Of a DNA stretch of 64,000 bases, positions 9,600 to 19,594 are shown in pieces. Below the pieces are notes generated by a model, which did not search any database, was not told where the DNA came from, and saw only the letters and a program-made list of their open reading frames with translations. Numbering within the stretch: position 1 is the stretch's first letter; each line of letters opens with the position of its first letter. This DNA is from Clostridiales bacterium (GTDB taxonomy: Bacteria; Bacillota; Clostridia; Oscillospirales; Acutalibacteraceae). The stretch lies in NCBI GenBank assembly GCA_012840445.1, contig DULI01000002.1, positions 18,631-82,630 of the forward strand, read 5' to 3'. The position numbers and the translations under genes are program-made.

Positions 9600-9911
9600 G
9601 TGGCCGGACAAGCAATTTTGCAAATCAAGGAAGCGGAAGCTCAGGCTCATGAAATAATAAAAAATGCCCGAGAAGAAGCCAACCGTATTATCAGGCAAGC
9701 CAAAGAAGAAACGGCAGACGCCTTTTCTTGTCTTGAAGAAACGTGTAAGCAGCAAGCGCTGGAAAAAAAGCAAAAAGCCGAAGCAACCGTCCGGGAATAT
9801 AATCTCGCCTTTTCTAAAGAGACCGAGGCATTATGTGATACTCTAAAGCAAAATCTTTTGTCAAAGAAAGCAAAGGCAATTGATGCAATCATTCAAATGT
9901 TAACGACATAA
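9600..9911 (+). CDS. ntpF: V/A-type ATPase subunit H (peripheral stalk coiled coil)
   Basis: 103-residue, highly charged, almost wholly helical protein rich in Ala, Glu and Lys, with heptad spacing over most of its length. This is the expected form of the H/G-type stalk subunit, which pairs with subunit E to hold the catalytic head against subunit I. The start is GTG at 9600 after AAGAAAG. It is the first gene of the operon, in the same place as ntpF in the Enterococcus hirae Na+-ATPase operon. Assignment rests on position and composition more than on motifs. Confidence 0.75.
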   Translation: MAGQAILQIKEAEAQAHEIIKNAREEANRIIRQAKEETADAFSCLEETCKQQALEKKQKAEATVREYNLAFSKETEALCDTLKQNLLSKKAKAIDAIIQMLTT

Positions 9912-9950
9912 AACATAAAAAACATCAAGCAAAAGAAGGAGGTGACTGAT

Positions 9951-11912
9951 ATGGCGATATTAAAAATGAAAAAAATCTCTGTATTTGGGCTTCATTCGGA
10001 CAGAAAAGCAGTTTTAGAGGAGCTACATAAAAAAGGGGTCGTGGAGGTCTGCGAGCCGGGAGTGGAAGAAGTCAGCTTCAGGGAAACCGAAAAAAGCATT
10101 GCGCAGTTTGATGAATACATGAAAGCCGCCGAATCGGCCCTTGAGATACTGGATAAATATGCTCCCGAAAAATCCGGGTTTTTTACATATAGGCGTGTCT
10201 TACCACTTCAAAAATATCATATGTCCTCGGCAGACAGCACAACCACCTTACAAAAAGTTTATCAAGTTATTCAATTTTCCGATAAAATACGCGAACACTC
10301 GGAAAGCATAAGAAAGATTACCGCAAAGCAAACTGCCCTCGCGCCATACCTTGCATTAGATATTCCCATGAACACATACGGAACTGAATACACCTTGGTC
10401 AAGGTTGGCGTGCTCAACGGGACATGGACTGCCGAGCGGCTTCAAAAGGAACTGGAAGCTTTTGAGCTGGAGTCTTTACACTTTGAAATTTTAAGCACAT
10501 CAAGGGATTACACATATATCTGGTTTGTTTTTCTAAAGTCTCAGAAGCAACAAGTAGTTGCCTTTCTGAAGAATATCGGATTTTCCGAACCGGCCTTTAG
10601 CCTTTCGCACCATCCTCCCCAAAAAAAGACCGAGGTTTTGGAGGAAGCAAAACAAAAGCTCACTAAGGAAATTCAGGAATGTGTCTCGGGAATAAAGCAA
10701 CATAGCAGTTACCGCAGTGACATCAAGCTTTTCTATGACCACCTCAGTTTAAGAAAGGATAAGTATCAGGTACTGTCTAAAATTGGGATTACCGAGCATG
10801 TTTTTTTCCTGGAAGGATATATACCCGAAAAATATGCCGATAGTGTAAAACAGTACCTTGAGAATAATTGGATGGTGTATGTGGAGCTGACAGACCCGGA
10901 AAATCCTGAAGAAGTGCCAATTGCCTTTCAAAATGGCTTTTTCGCCTCGCCTGTTGAGGAGATCACCGAGACCTACAGCATGCCCTCCCCCACCGATATT
11001 GACCCCAACCCGGTTATGGCTTTCTTCTACTACCTGTTCTTCGGCATGATGTTCAGCGATGCAGGATACGGACTTCTGCTGATGCTGGTATGCGGATATC
11101 TCGGATTCAGCAAACGCCTGGAAAAACCGAAACGCAAGAATTATCAAATGTTTTTCTTTTGCGGGATATCCACGGTGTTTTGGGGACTAATGTATGGCAG
11201 TTTCTTCGGAAACATAATTTATACAATTTCAACCACCTTTTTCGGAAAGGAAATCACCCTTACCCCTCTATGGCTGGATCCCGTTTCCCAGGCTTTGCAG
11301 TTATTGATTTTCAGCGTGGCATTCGGAATGATTCAAATTTTGACAGGTCTGACACTCAATTTCTATGTACTGTGTCGTCAAAAAAAGGTATTGGATGCCG
11401 TATGCGATACAGGTTTCTGGATAGTAGTCCTTTTGGGAATCTGCCTGCTGGCTGCCGGAATGGGACTTGAAACTCCCGCCCTGGCAAGCATCGGGAAATG
11501 GGCGGCGGTTATTGGAGCCGCAGGTATCGTGGTTACCGGTGGACGTAACAGCAAAAATATATTCGGAAAGATGTTCGGCGGCATCGTTGGCCTTTACAAT
11601 ATAACGGGATATATAAGCGACGCGCTTTCCTACAGCCGTCTGATGGCGCTGGGTGTTGCAACAGGCTGTATTGCAAACGTCGTTAATATGCTGGGAACCA
11701 TGTTTGGCAGCTCTGTCATCGGGACATTATTATTTATCCTTATCGCTGTATTCGGACACAGCTTGAATTTTGCGATGAACATGTTGGGCGCATATGTACA
11801 CACCAACCGTTTGCAATATGTCGAATTTTTCAGCAAATTTTACGAGGGCGGAGGCAGAAAGTTTGCTCCGTTCCGCATGAACACAAAATACTATAAGTTT
11901 TCAGAAGAATAA
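9951..11912 (+). CDS. ntpI: V/A-type ATPase subunit I (membrane stator)
   Basis: About 653 residues. The N-terminal cytoplasmic half (1-330) is mostly helical and binds the peripheral stalks. The C-terminal half has 7-8 membrane helices that form the ion half-channels against the K ring. The conserved block PTDIDPNPVMAFFYYLFFG at the domain junction and LSYSRLMALGVATG further on are typical of this subunit. The ATG at 9951 has an ideal AAGGAGG eight bases upstream, so the in-frame GTG at 9942 is not used. Confidence 0.93.
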   Translation: MAILKMKKISVFGLHSDRKAVLEELHKKGVVEVCEPGVEEVSFRETEKSIAQFDEYMKAAESALEILDKYAPEKSGFFTYRRVLPLQKYHMSSADSTTTLQKVYQVIQFSDKIREHSESIRKITAKQTALAPYLALDIPMNTYGTEYTLVKVGVLNGTWTAERLQKELEAFELESLHFEILSTSRDYTYIWFVFLKSQKQQVVAFLKNIGFSEPAFSLSHHPPQKKTEVLEEAKQKLTKEIQECVSGIKQHSSYRSDIKLFYDHLSLRKDKYQVLSKIGITEHVFFLEGYIPEKYADSVKQYLENNWMVYVELTDPENPEEVPIAFQNGFFASPVEEITETYSMPSPTDIDPNPVMAFFYYLFFGMMFSDAGYGLLLMLVCGYLGFSKRLEKPKRKNYQMFFFCGISTVFWGLMYGSFFGNIIYTISTTFFGKEITLTPLWLDPVSQALQLLIFSVAFGMIQILTGLTLNFYVLCRQKKVLDAVCDTGFWIVVLLGICLLAAGMGLETPALASIGKWAAVIGAAGIVVTGGRNSKNIFGKMFGGIVGLYNITGYISDALSYSRLMALGVATGCIANVVNMLGTMFGSSVIGTLLFILIAVFGHSLNFAMNMLGAYVHTNRLQYVEFFSKFYEGGGRKFAPFRMNTKYYKFSEE

Positions 11913-11949
11913 AATCTTATAAGATTTAAAAAGAAAGTAGGGTTGAATT

Positions 11950-12435
11950 ATGAATTACGGTATATTTATTGCATTTTTAGGAGCTGCATTGGCAATAGGT
12001 GCTTCTGGTGTTGGTTCTGCCAGGGGGGTCGGGCTCGCAAGTGAAGCCGCTGCTGGCGTGGTAGCGGATGATCCGAAAAAGTTCGGAAGGTTGCTTGTAT
12101 TACAGCTTTTGCCCGGCACACAGGGATTGTATGGGTTTATCATCGCCATTATGGTGATGTCGAATATCGGTATTTTGGGCGGAACTCCTCCGCAAAATAT
12201 TGCAACAGGTCTGACATATTTTGCGGCATGTCTGCCAATTGCCGTTGGAGGCTATTTTTCTGCTGTGTCACAGGCCAGAGTTTGCGTATCAGGTGTGAAT
12301 ATCATTGCGAAAAAACCCTCCGAAAGCGCCAAAGCTATTGTGTCGGCATCACTGGTAGAGCTTTATGCACTGATTTCCTTTATTGCTTCCTTGCTGCTGG
12401 TCATGAATGTCAACAAGGTTGTCGGGATATTATGA
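11950..12435 (+). CDS. ntpK: V/A-type ATPase subunit K (rotor ring, predicted Na+-binding)
   Basis: 161-residue double-hairpin proteolipid (four membrane helices). The essential acid is kept only in the second hairpin (E137 in SLVELYAL). The first hairpin has LPGTQGLYG (T57, Q58, Y61), and Q108 lies in VSQARV. In E. hirae NtpK the ions are held by the corresponding Leu, Thr, Gln, Gln and Glu, with a Tyr hydrogen-bonded to Glu; all of these have a match here by motif. This supports Na+ rather than H+ as coupling ion (inference). The stop overlaps the next start (ATGA at 12432-12435). Confidence 0.93.
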   Translation: MNYGIFIAFLGAALAIGASGVGSARGVGLASEAAAGVVADDPKKFGRLLVLQLLPGTQGLYGFIIAIMVMSNIGILGGTPPQNIATGLTYFAACLPIAVGGYFSAVSQARVCVSGVNIIAKKPSESAKAIVSASLVELYALISFIASLLLVMNVNKVVGIL

Positions 12436-13025
12436 GCGGATTAGATAAAATCATCGCAGCCATTTTAGAGGAGGCAAAGGCGCAGGCCGACAGAATTATA
12501 TGTGAAGCCAATCAAAAGGCTGCCGAAATTTTGGAAAAGGGCCAAGCCGAGCGTGAGGAATGGAAGCGCCGCTTTGATGAAACCACGGAGCAGGAATGCT
12601 TGGAAATGATAAACCAGGCAAAGTCTTTGAGCCGGCAGGAACGCCGCCGTGCCTTGCTTGGCGCGCGTGGCCAGGTAATCGATGAAATTATAGCCGAAGC
12701 CAAGGCAAAAATAGAAAGTTTGCCTGATAAAGAATACTTCGACCTCTTGTTGCGCCTTTTTGAAAAAAATGCGCTGCCCCAAGACGGTGTAATTCGCTTT
12801 GCACCCGCAGATTACAAAAGGATTCCCGACGATTTTCTGGAACGCTGCAAGCAGGTCTTTCCCGGTAATACTCTTCGACTGACCGGGGATATGGAAAGCA
12901 TACGGAACGGCTTTGTCATTGAATACGGTGATATACTGCAAAACTGTTCCATTGACAGTATTTTCGAATCTGAAAGACAAATGCTGCGGGATAAGGTGAA
13001 TGAAGTCCTGACATCGGAAGAATAA
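12432..13025 (+). CDS. ntpE: V/A-type ATPase subunit E (peripheral stalk)
   Basis: 197-residue stalk subunit. It has an N-terminal coiled coil (about 1-90, rich in Ala/Glu/Lys/Arg) that pairs with subunit H, and a C-terminal globular part ending in SERQMLRDKVNEVL that contacts the A3B3 head. The start ATG at 12432 overlaps the ntpK stop. The open frame continues upstream to 12228, but that part lies inside ntpK and has no ribosome binding site. Confidence 0.9.
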   Translation: MSGLDKIIAAILEEAKAQADRIICEANQKAAEILEKGQAEREEWKRRFDETTEQECLEMINQAKSLSRQERRRALLGARGQVIDEIIAEAKAKIESLPDKEYFDLLLRLFEKNALPQDGVIRFAPADYKRIPDDFLERCKQVFPGNTLRLTGDMESIRNGFVIEYGDILQNCSIDSIFESERQMLRDKVNEVLTSEE

Positions 13026-13036
13026 GGGGTGTTGGC

Positions 13037-14014
13037 ATGAAAGAAGCCGATTATGCATACGCGTCAGCCTATACACGCACCTTGGAAAATAAAATGCTTA
13101 AAAAATCCGATATTGAAGCCTTGCTTAGCGTGTCCTCATTGGAAGAAGCATTGCGGATTCTTTCTGACAAGGGATACGAATACAGCAAGACGGGGCAAGG
13201 CATCGACACCGACACCATGCTAAAAGAAGAACTGCTCTATATATGGAAAGAAGTCAAGGACGCATGTCCCAAAGATGCACCCATTTACATTTTGTTATAT
13301 CAAAACGATTTTCACAACCTAAAGGCAATCTTGAAATCGGTTTTCAGCGGCGTGGCCTATGAATCTTTGATGATGGAGCCTTATACCATTTCGCCAGGCG
13401 AGATTTATCATGCGGTTTCCGAAGGAAAAATCGAAAACCTGCCTGAAATTATAAGAGAGCCCGCGGCCAACGCCTACGATATCCTTGCCCGGGACAACGA
13501 CGGACAGCTTGCCGAGATTGTACTTGACAAAGCTCTTTTCTCTTTAATGTATAAGGCCGCCGTTTCATCAAAAAACGATTTTCTGATGGACTGGGTGGAC
13601 CTTAACATCGCTTTGATGAATATGAAAGTTGCCTTGCGGGGCGCATACAGCGGCAAAAGCAGGGAATTTCTGCGTGATTCTATGCTCCAGTGCAAGCGCA
13701 TTAATGCCGATGAGCTTGCAAACGCTTCCGCTCAGGACATTTCCAACCTGTTGGAGGTTTTCAGACAAAGCGGCTTTGAAGAAGCGGCAGATGCGGCTCG
13801 GCAATCAATCAGCGCATTTGAAAAATGGTGCGATAACGAATTGATCAGGTTTATACAACCTGCCCGGTACATAACCTATGGATTTGAGCCTGTTTTTGGA
13901 TTTTTAGTCGGCAAGCAGTTTGAGCTTAAAGCGGTGCGCATGATCCTTTCAGGTATTCGAAGCAAAATTCCGGCAGAAGCTTTGCGAGAAAGGCTGCGTG
14001 ATTTATATGTATAA
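13037..14014 (+). CDS. ntpC: V/A-type ATPase subunit C
   Basis: 325-residue helical, funnel-shaped subunit that sits between the central rotor shaft and the K ring. The N-terminus (DYAYASAYTRTLENKML) is the conserved start of the family, and the length fits. The start ATG follows AAGGGGTG. Its last codons overlap the start of subunit F by eight bases. Confidence 0.92.
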   Translation: MKEADYAYASAYTRTLENKMLKKSDIEALLSVSSLEEALRILSDKGYEYSKTGQGIDTDTMLKEELLYIWKEVKDACPKDAPIYILLYQNDFHNLKAILKSVFSGVAYESLMMEPYTISPGEIYHAVSEGKIENLPEIIREPAANAYDILARDNDGQLAEIVLDKALFSLMYKAAVSSKNDFLMDWVDLNIALMNMKVALRGAYSGKSREFLRDSMLQCKRINADELANASAQDISNLLEVFRQSGFEEAADAARQSISAFEKWCDNELIRFIQPARYITYGFEPVFGFLVGKQFELKAVRMILSGIRSKIPAEALRERLRDLYV

Positions 14015-14324
14015 CATTGGTGTTATAGGAGATTATGACAGCATTTGCGGATTTTCGGCGGTAGGATTCAAAATTTTCCCTGTGGAATCTGCGGAACAAG
14101 CCCGAAAAACACTAAAAACCTTGGTAAATAATGATTACGGAATCATATATATTACGGAACCGTTGATGGAAGAGCTTAAAGAAGATTGTGCGCGTTACGA
14201 TGAACAGGTCACGCCCTGTATAATTCCCATTCCGGCGTGCACCGGCGTTACGGGATTTGCAGAATCGCGACTTAAGCATTGCGTAGAGCAGGCTGTCGGT
14301 TCTGATATCATATTTAACGATTGA
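14007..14324 (+). CDS. ntpG: V/A-type ATPase subunit F
   Basis: About 105-residue Rossmann-like subunit of the central rotor shaft. The start MYNIGVIGDYDSICGFSAVG and the central GIIYITEPL are the conserved family blocks. ATG at 14007 (overlapping the end of ntpC) is preferred over the GTG at 13998 because family members begin right before the first beta strand. It sits between subunits C and A, as in E. hirae (where it is called NtpG). Confidence 0.9.
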   Translation: MYNIGVIGDYDSICGFSAVGFKIFPVESAEQARKTLKTLVNNDYGIIYITEPLMEELKEDCARYDEQVTPCIIPIPACTGVTGFAESRLKHCVEQAVGSDIIFND

Positions 14325-14342
14325 GAAAGGACATCGCCTGAT

Positions 14343-16115
14343 ATGAGCACAAGTAAAGGAATCATAAGAAAAGTTTCCGGTCCCCTTGTGGTGGCAAGCG
14401 GCATGCGAAGCGCAAATATGTTTGATGTGGTTCATGTCGGCCGGTTGGGGTTAATCGGTGAGATTATCGAAATGCACGGGGATCTGGCCTCCATTCAGGT
14501 ATATGAGGAAACCTCCGGTCTGGGGCCGGGAGAAGAGGTCGTTTCCACGGGAAGCCCCCTCTCGGTAGAGCTTGGGCCGGGGCTTATCGGCAGCATATAT
14601 GACGGCATACAAAGACCCCTTGATGCCATAAAACGAAAGGTTGGAACCAATCTGCAAAGGGGAGTACGGGTTCCGTCCTTAAACCGTGAAAAGAAGTGGC
14701 TGTTTACTCCCGCAAAAAAGGCGGGGGATCGGCTTGTTGCCGGCGATATATTGGGAACGGTACAGGAAACATCGATTGTTGAGCACAAGATTTTAGTTCC
14801 ACACGGCTGTGACGGCGAGCTTCTGTCACTTAATGCGGGGGAATTTACCGTTACAGATAAAATCGGCGAAATAAAGAACAAGGATGGAAAAATAATCCCC
14901 TTGACCTTGATGCAGAAATGGCCAGTAAGGAAAGGACGGCCCTATAAAGAAAAATTATCGCCGGATGTTCCTTTGGTAACAGGCCAAAGGATTATTGATA
15001 CCCTATTCCCAATTGCCAAAGGTGGAGTAGCATCAGTGCCGGGGCCGTTTGGCAGCGGCAAGACGGTGGTACAGCACCAGTTGGCGAAATGGGCGGACGC
15101 CGATATTGTAGTGTATATAGGTTGCGGCGAGCGCGGTAATGAAATGACGGACGTATTAAACGAGTTTCCAAAAATAAAAGATCCGAAAACCGGTAAAACT
15201 TTGATGGAGCGAACGGTGTTGATTGCCAACACCTCGGATATGCCCGTTGCCGCCCGCGAAGCATCGGTTTATACTGGTATTACGATTGCCGAGTATTTCA
15301 GGGATATGGGCTATAGCGTAGCTTTGCTTGCAGACTCCACTTCGCGTTGGGCAGAAGCACTCCGCGAAATGTCCGGGCGTCTGGAAGAAATGCCGGGCGA
15401 AGAAGGATACCCGGCCTATTTGGGCAGCCGCTTGGCCGGTTTTTATGAGCGGGCGGGTCGTGTAATCTCTCTTGGTCAGGATCAGCGCGAAGGTGCGCTA
15501 AGTGTAATCGGTGCGGTTTCGCCTCCTGGCGGCGATATATCCGAACCGGTTTCTCAGGCAACCCTTCGTATCGTTAAGGTGTTTTGGGGGCTTGATTCCG
15601 CCTTGGCATACCGCAGGCACTTCCCGGCAATCAACTGGTTGACCAGCTATTCACTTTATCTTGATACCCTCCAAAATTGGTATAAAGACACCGTAGCCGA
15701 AGACTGGTTGGAGCTGCGGGGACGCATGATGGGACTTCTGCAGGAAGAAGCCGAATTGAATGAAATCGTAAAGCTTGTTGGTATGGACGCCTTGAGCCGC
15801 CATGACCGCATGAAACTGGAAACGGCGCGTTCCATCCGCGAGGATTATCTTCATCAGGATGCGTTCCATGAAATAGATACATATTCCTCTTTAGAGCGTC
15901 AGTATTACATGATGCGGTTGATACTGGACTGTTATGATTTGTCGTTGAAGGCTTTGGATGCCGGCATACACATCGACAAGCTGGTCACGCTTCCTGTGAG
16001 AGAAAAAATAGGAAGATTCAAATATATTGAGGAAAGCCGGATTTCGCAGGAATATAAAACAATTTCTTTGCAACTTCAGAAAGAAAATGCCGAGCTGCTG
16101 AAGGAGGAAGAATAA
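14343..16115 (+). CDS. ntpA: V/A-type ATPase catalytic subunit A
   Basis: 590 residues. It is the catalytic subunit of the A3B3 head. Walker A GPFGSGKT lies near residues 234-241, and the catalytic glutamate follows in CGERGNEM. The non-homologous insert typical of V/A-type A subunits (about residues 110-180) is present. The start is ATG after AAAGGACA. The reaction is ATP hydrolysis or synthesis coupled to ion movement through the membrane part. Confidence 0.97.
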   Translation: MSTSKGIIRKVSGPLVVASGMRSANMFDVVHVGRLGLIGEIIEMHGDLASIQVYEETSGLGPGEEVVSTGSPLSVELGPGLIGSIYDGIQRPLDAIKRKVGTNLQRGVRVPSLNREKKWLFTPAKKAGDRLVAGDILGTVQETSIVEHKILVPHGCDGELLSLNAGEFTVTDKIGEIKNKDGKIIPLTLMQKWPVRKGRPYKEKLSPDVPLVTGQRIIDTLFPIAKGGVASVPGPFGSGKTVVQHQLAKWADADIVVYIGCGERGNEMTDVLNEFPKIKDPKTGKTLMERTVLIANTSDMPVAAREASVYTGITIAEYFRDMGYSVALLADSTSRWAEALREMSGRLEEMPGEEGYPAYLGSRLAGFYERAGRVISLGQDQREGALSVIGAVSPPGGDISEPVSQATLRIVKVFWGLDSALAYRRHFPAINWLTSYSLYLDTLQNWYKDTVAEDWLELRGRMMGLLQEEAELNEIVKLVGMDALSRHDRMKLETARSIREDYLHQDAFHEIDTYSSLERQYYMMRLILDCYDLSLKALDAGIHIDKLVTLPVREKIGRFKYIEESRISQEYKTISLQLQKENAELLKEEE

Positions 16116-16118
16116 ACG

Positions 16119-17492
16119 ATGCCGAAAGAATACCGCACTATACAAGAGGTGGCCGGGCCTTTAATGCTGATTCATGGCGTTACCGGAGTTACATATAACG
16201 AGCTTGGCGAAATTAAAACAGCTAACGGTGAGATACGTCGCTGCCGTGTTCTAGAAATAAACGGAACCGATGCGTTGGTGCAATTGTTTGAAAGCAGCGA
16301 GGGCATTAGCCTCGAGGACAGTACTGTCAGATTTTTGGGACATGGCATAACCTTGGGCGTTTCCGAGGACATGCTTGGCCGTATCTTTGACGGGATGGGA
16401 GCTCCTGCAGACGGAGGCCCGGAAATCATACCGGTCAAGCGTCTTGACATAAACGGCCTCCCCATGAATCCTACGGCCAGATTGTATCCCGAGGAATTTA
16501 TCCAGACAGGGATTAGTGCTATTGACGGATTGAATACTCTTGTGCGCGGGCAAAAGCTCCCGATTTTTTCTGCAAGCGGTCTGCCTCACGCCAATTTGGC
16601 TGCCCAGATTGCAAGGCAGGCAAAGGTTCCGGGCAGCGAACAGAATTTCGCCGTTGTATTTGCCGCGATAGGCATAACTTTTGAAGAAGCAAACTTTTTC
16701 ATAAATGATTTTAAAAAGACGGGAGCCATAGAGCGCTCGGTACTCTTCATAAACCTTGCAAACCATCCGGCAATAGAACGTATTGCCACGCCCCGCATGG
16801 CTCTTACTGCGGCAGAGTATCTGGCATTTGACTTAGGGATGCATGTCCTTGTTATTATGACCGACATCACCAATTATGCCGACGCCCTGCGGGAGGTTTC
16901 AGCCGCCCGTAAGGAAGTGCCTGGACGGCGTGGGTATCCCGGATATATGTATACCGATCTGGCGTCTATGTATGAACGGGCCGGCCGGCTGGAAGGTAAA
17001 GCTGGCAGTATTACTCTGATTCCCATACTTACAATGCCCGAGGATGACAAAACACATCCCATTCCCGACCTGACGGGTTATATTACCGAAGGTCAAATAA
17101 TTTTAAGCCGCGAACTGTTCCGGAAGGGGATACTTCCACCCATTGACGTACTTCCGTCCCTCTCACGCTTAAAGGACAAGGGCATTGGCGAAGGCAAAAC
17201 AAGAGCCGACCACGCAAACACCATGAACCAATTGTTTGCCGCCTACGCCCGCGGGAAAGAAGCCAAAGAACTGATGGTAATTCTGGGCGAGGCCGCCTTG
17301 ACGGAAATCGACAAACTATATGCGAAATTCGCAGACGCCTTTGAAAAGGAATATGTTTCCCAAGGATATTACACAAACCGCAGTATAGAGGAAACGCTGA
17401 ACATTGGCTGGAAGCTGCTTTCCATCCTGCCGCGCTCGGAGCTCAAACGCATCAGCGATGAATTTTTGGATAAGTATTACTTGGAGGCCTAA
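16119..17492 (+). CDS. ntpB: V/A-type ATPase subunit B
   Basis: 457-residue non-catalytic nucleotide-binding-fold subunit that alternates with A in the head. Conserved blocks: [20 protein letters not shown] with a degenerate P-loop ([10 protein letters not shown], lacking the GKT core), and the C-terminal [16 protein letters not shown]. It follows subunit A after three bases, and its ATG is preceded by AAGGAGGAAG within the end of ntpA. Confidence 0.97.
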   Translation: MPKEYRTIQEVAGPLMLIHGVTGVTYNELGEIKTANGEIRRCRVLEINGTDALVQLFESSEGISLEDSTVRFLGHGITLGVSEDMLGRIFDGMGAPADGGPEIIPVKRLDINGLPMNPTARLYPEEFIQTGISAIDGLNTLVRGQKLPIFSASGLPHANLAAQIARQAKVPGSEQNFAVVFAAIGITFEEANFFINDFKKTGAIERSVLFINLANHPAIERIATPRMALTAAEYLAFDLGMHVLVIMTDITNYADALREVSAARKEVPGRRGYPGYMYTDLASMYERAGRLEGKAGSITLIPILTMPEDDKTHPIPDLTGYITEGQIILSRELFRKGILPPIDVLPSLSRLKDKGIGEGKTRADHANTMNQLFAAYARGKEAKELMVILGEAALTEIDKLYAKFADAFEKEYVSQGYYTNRSIEETLNIGWKLLSILPRSELKRISDEFLDKYYLEA

Positions 17493-17495
17493 TAC

Positions 17496-18176
17496 ATGGC
17501 AGTATTAAACGTAAGTCCTACCCGTATGGAACTTACCCGAATCAAAAAGCAGCTTATGGTAGCCATAAAAGGCCATAAGCTGTTAAAAGACAAACGCGAT
17601 GAACTGATGCGCCAGTTTCTCGATATGGTCAGGGAAACAAAGGAATTGCGTCGGCGGGTAGAAGAGAAAATGATGGAAATAAATCGCGGCTTTGCCTTGG
17701 CAAGTTCCGTAATGCAAAGAGAAGCGCTTTGTTCGGCTCTATTGATGCCGAAACAAAGCGTAACGCTGCAAATTGACTCAAAAAATATCATGGGTGTCGA
17801 TGTACCCGTATTCAATATTCAGCAAAAATCAAGCAATACAGAGGATGCTCTCTCCTACGGATACGCCTTTACCAGCGGGGATTTGGACCATTCTATTTTA
17901 ACCTTGGCCAAACTTCTGCCTGATTTGCTTGCCCTAGCCGAGCAGGAAAAGGCTGCGCAAATGCTGGCTGCAGAAATCGAAAGGACCAGGAGGCGTGTCA
18001 ACGCACTGGAATACATTATGATTCCCAACTATCAGGATACTATCCGGTTTATTACCATGAAGCTGGATGAGAATGAGCGGAGCAACTTGACTCGTTTGAT
18101 GAAGGTCAAGGATATGATGGTGGAAAAACAAATTGAAACCAACAGAAAACGATTAGAAACCCTTGCTTTTGAATAG
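17496..18176 (+). CDS. ntpD: V/A-type ATPase subunit D (central shaft)
   Basis: 226-residue antiparallel coiled-coil rotor shaft. The N-terminus NVSPTRMEL followed by a long helix (KKQLMVAIKGHKLLKDKRDEL) and the C-terminal return helix (RRRVNALEYIMIPNYQDTI) are the conserved family blocks. It is the last complete gene of the ATPase operon; a good ribosome binding site and a stump of trkA follow within 35 bases. Confidence 0.95.
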   Translation: MAVLNVSPTRMELTRIKKQLMVAIKGHKLLKDKRDELMRQFLDMVRETKELRRRVEEKMMEINRGFALASSVMQREALCSALLMPKQSVTLQIDSKNIMGVDVPVFNIQQKSSNTEDALSYGYAFTSGDLDHSILTLAKLLPDLLALAEQEKAAQMLAAEIERTRRRVNALEYIMIPNYQDTIRFITMKLDENERSNLTRLMKVKDMMVEKQIETNRKRLETLAFE

Positions 18177-18208
18177 GGCGTATAGAGTTCGGAGGGGAGG
18201 ATATCTGT

Positions 18209-18289
18209 TTGAAAGTTATCGTAGTGGGATGCGGAAAAATTGGTTATACGATAGCAAAGGTTTTATCCGGTGATTGCTTCATTAAGTAA
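18209..18289 (+). pseudogene. trkA: 5' stump of trkA (K+ uptake NAD-binding protein)
   Basis: After the ATPase D gene, GGAGGGGAGG (18191-18200) precedes a TTG start. The frame reads MKVIVVGCGKIGYTIAKVLS, the highly conserved N-terminal Rossmann beta-alpha unit (GxGxxG) of TrkA. After about 20 residues the match stops and the frame ends at 18289 (27 codons in all, against about 450 in full TrkA). No trkA sequence is seen downstream. The remnant is intact up to its break and keeps its ribosome binding site, so the loss may be recent. Potassium transporter genes are a known neighbour of V/A-ATPases (ntpJ in E. hirae). Confidence 0.75.
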
Positions 18290-18541
18290 TATCGGTCCGG
18301 GACTTGGTATTAAATTAGTTATTATATAAATGGAACATAATCCGACTATTAATAATAATACAAATTTTAATTCTGTTCCCATAGTGATACTATCTAATAT
18401 CCACCGTGTAAAATTTATATTAACATATGTAGTTAATACTAAAAGCGGGATTCTGATAACCTGATCCACAATAAGACTTGGAGCATGTTTTATAATTAAA
18501 GACAGTATCCATATTATTAATTACATGTCAAAAAGAATGTT
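18263..18541 (-). pseudogene. Possible membrane-protein remnant, minus strand
   Basis: From about 18529 down to the stop at 18263 the minus strand has an uninterrupted frame with two or three hydrophobic segments (for example FVLLLIVGLCSIYIITNLI) and a coding-like pattern, but no plausible start codon and ribosome binding site at its 5' end. It overlaps the trkA stump. I do not recognise the family. It may be the 3' end of a gene whose first part was deleted at the same event, or chance in AT-rich DNA. Confidence 0.25.
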
Positions 18542-18928
18542 TATCAGTTGATTTTTTATGCATATCGAAACTATTCCTCTTTTCAAAAACATACTGGAGT
18601 ACTAAAACACAAGATGTAAATATTAATACTGTTTTACAATATTATGCATTTTTGTAAAATTGTCAACACTGCTAGTTTTTCACCCCATTATAATTGTAAA
18701 TACTGTTAAGGGACAAGCCGGAAATTCAAAACATTAATTCTCTTTCTCGTACCAATATAACTTTGTCCAGAACGGTAATTTGTCCTATATTAATACAACC
18801 CCCGCTCTAACGGGGGTTTATATTATGTAAAAACATTTTTAATAATTTAAGAATTATATTTCAGTTTAATATTTTAAACACATATCTCGACCGGCTCTTA
18901 CGCCGGCTAATGTTCTTTAAGCAGAAAA
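18290..18928. other. AT-rich decayed intergenic region
   Basis: About 640 bases between the trkA stump and the Crp/Fnr gene. Apart from the minus-strand membrane fragment and one hairpin at 18797-18818, I see no open frame with a start and ribosome binding site, no RNA gene and no repeat. It is more AT-rich than its surroundings, which suggests degraded former coding DNA. Confidence 0.6.
18797..18818. terminator. Hairpin in the trkA-crp gap
   Basis: An 8-bp perfect stem AACCCCCG / CGGGGGTT with a six-base loop. The flanks are AT-rich, with only a short T tract on the plus side. It could stop transcription from either direction. Confidence 0.5.
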
Positions 18929-19579
18929 TTATTTTAATGTAAACCTGTTTTTATTGTAATCTATCAGCCCCTCATCTTTCATATTCGAAAGCTCGCGGCT
19001 TAGGGCGCTACGGTCAATACATAAATACTCGCTAAGTTCGTTGCGGTTAAAGGGTATTTCAAAACTTTTGCTTTTATGCTTATTTGCCTCGTCGTACAAA
19101 TATGCAAGAATACGGCTTCTTATGGTTTTGTGGGACAAATAAAAAAGCTTTTGGTTCAGTTGAAGGTTCTTTCCTGACAGAATTTTCAGCAAATTCATAT
19201 TAAGCTGCCTGTGGAATGTGCAGGTATTCGGGCAGCTTGCAACGATCCTTTCAACATCTATGGCGAGCACCTGCGTGTCGCACAGCGCCTCGATTGACAC
19301 CTCCACCCATTTAAGCCCCATGCAGGCATAGGTTTCGCCGAACATATCCCCTTCAGATAACTTTGATATTATCATCCTGTCGGCGTACAAATTTTCTTTA
19401 ATTATATTAGCTGTTCCAGAAAGTATAATACCTACAAATGGGGTGGTATGCCCCGCCACGAATATGAATTCGCCCTTTTTATAGTTTAAAGTCCTTCCTT
19501 GCAAGCATACAAGCAGTTTATTTAAGTCCGATTCGCTTATATTGGCAAACAACGCGGTTTTGACTAAAATATTTTTCAT
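18929..19579 (-). CDS. Crp/Fnr family transcriptional regulator
   Basis: 216 residues: an N-terminal cyclic-nucleotide-type beta barrel (about 15-125), a long dimer helix, and a C-terminal winged helix-turn-helix (FNRNELSEYLCIDRSALSRELSNM). There is no Fnr-type N-terminal cysteine cluster; a CPNTC pair lies at about residues 114-118. The start ATG has CAAAGGAGG upstream. It is divergent from a two-cluster ferredoxin protein, with a perfect inverted repeat at 19595-19608 between them, so this protein probably controls that gene and itself. Similar regulators in Clostridia respond to nitrosative or redox stress; the effector here is unknown. Confidence 0.88.
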   Translation of the reverse strand: MKNILVKTALFANISESDLNKLLVCLQGRTLNYKKGEFIFVAGHTTPFVGIILSGTANIIKENLYADRMIISKLSEGDMFGETYACMGLKWVEVSIEALCDTQVLAIDVERIVASCPNTCTFHRQLNMNLLKILSGKNLQLNQKLFYLSHKTIRSRILAYLYDEANKHKSKSFEIPFNRNELSEYLCIDRSALSRELSNMKDEGLIDYNKNRFTLK

Positions 19580-19594
19580 AAATCAACCTCCTTT

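Noticed and set aside
12228..12431. Upstream extension of the ATPase subunit E frame
   Set aside because: It overlaps ntpK in another frame; the ATG at 12432 overlaps the ntpK stop in the usual way for coupled genes.
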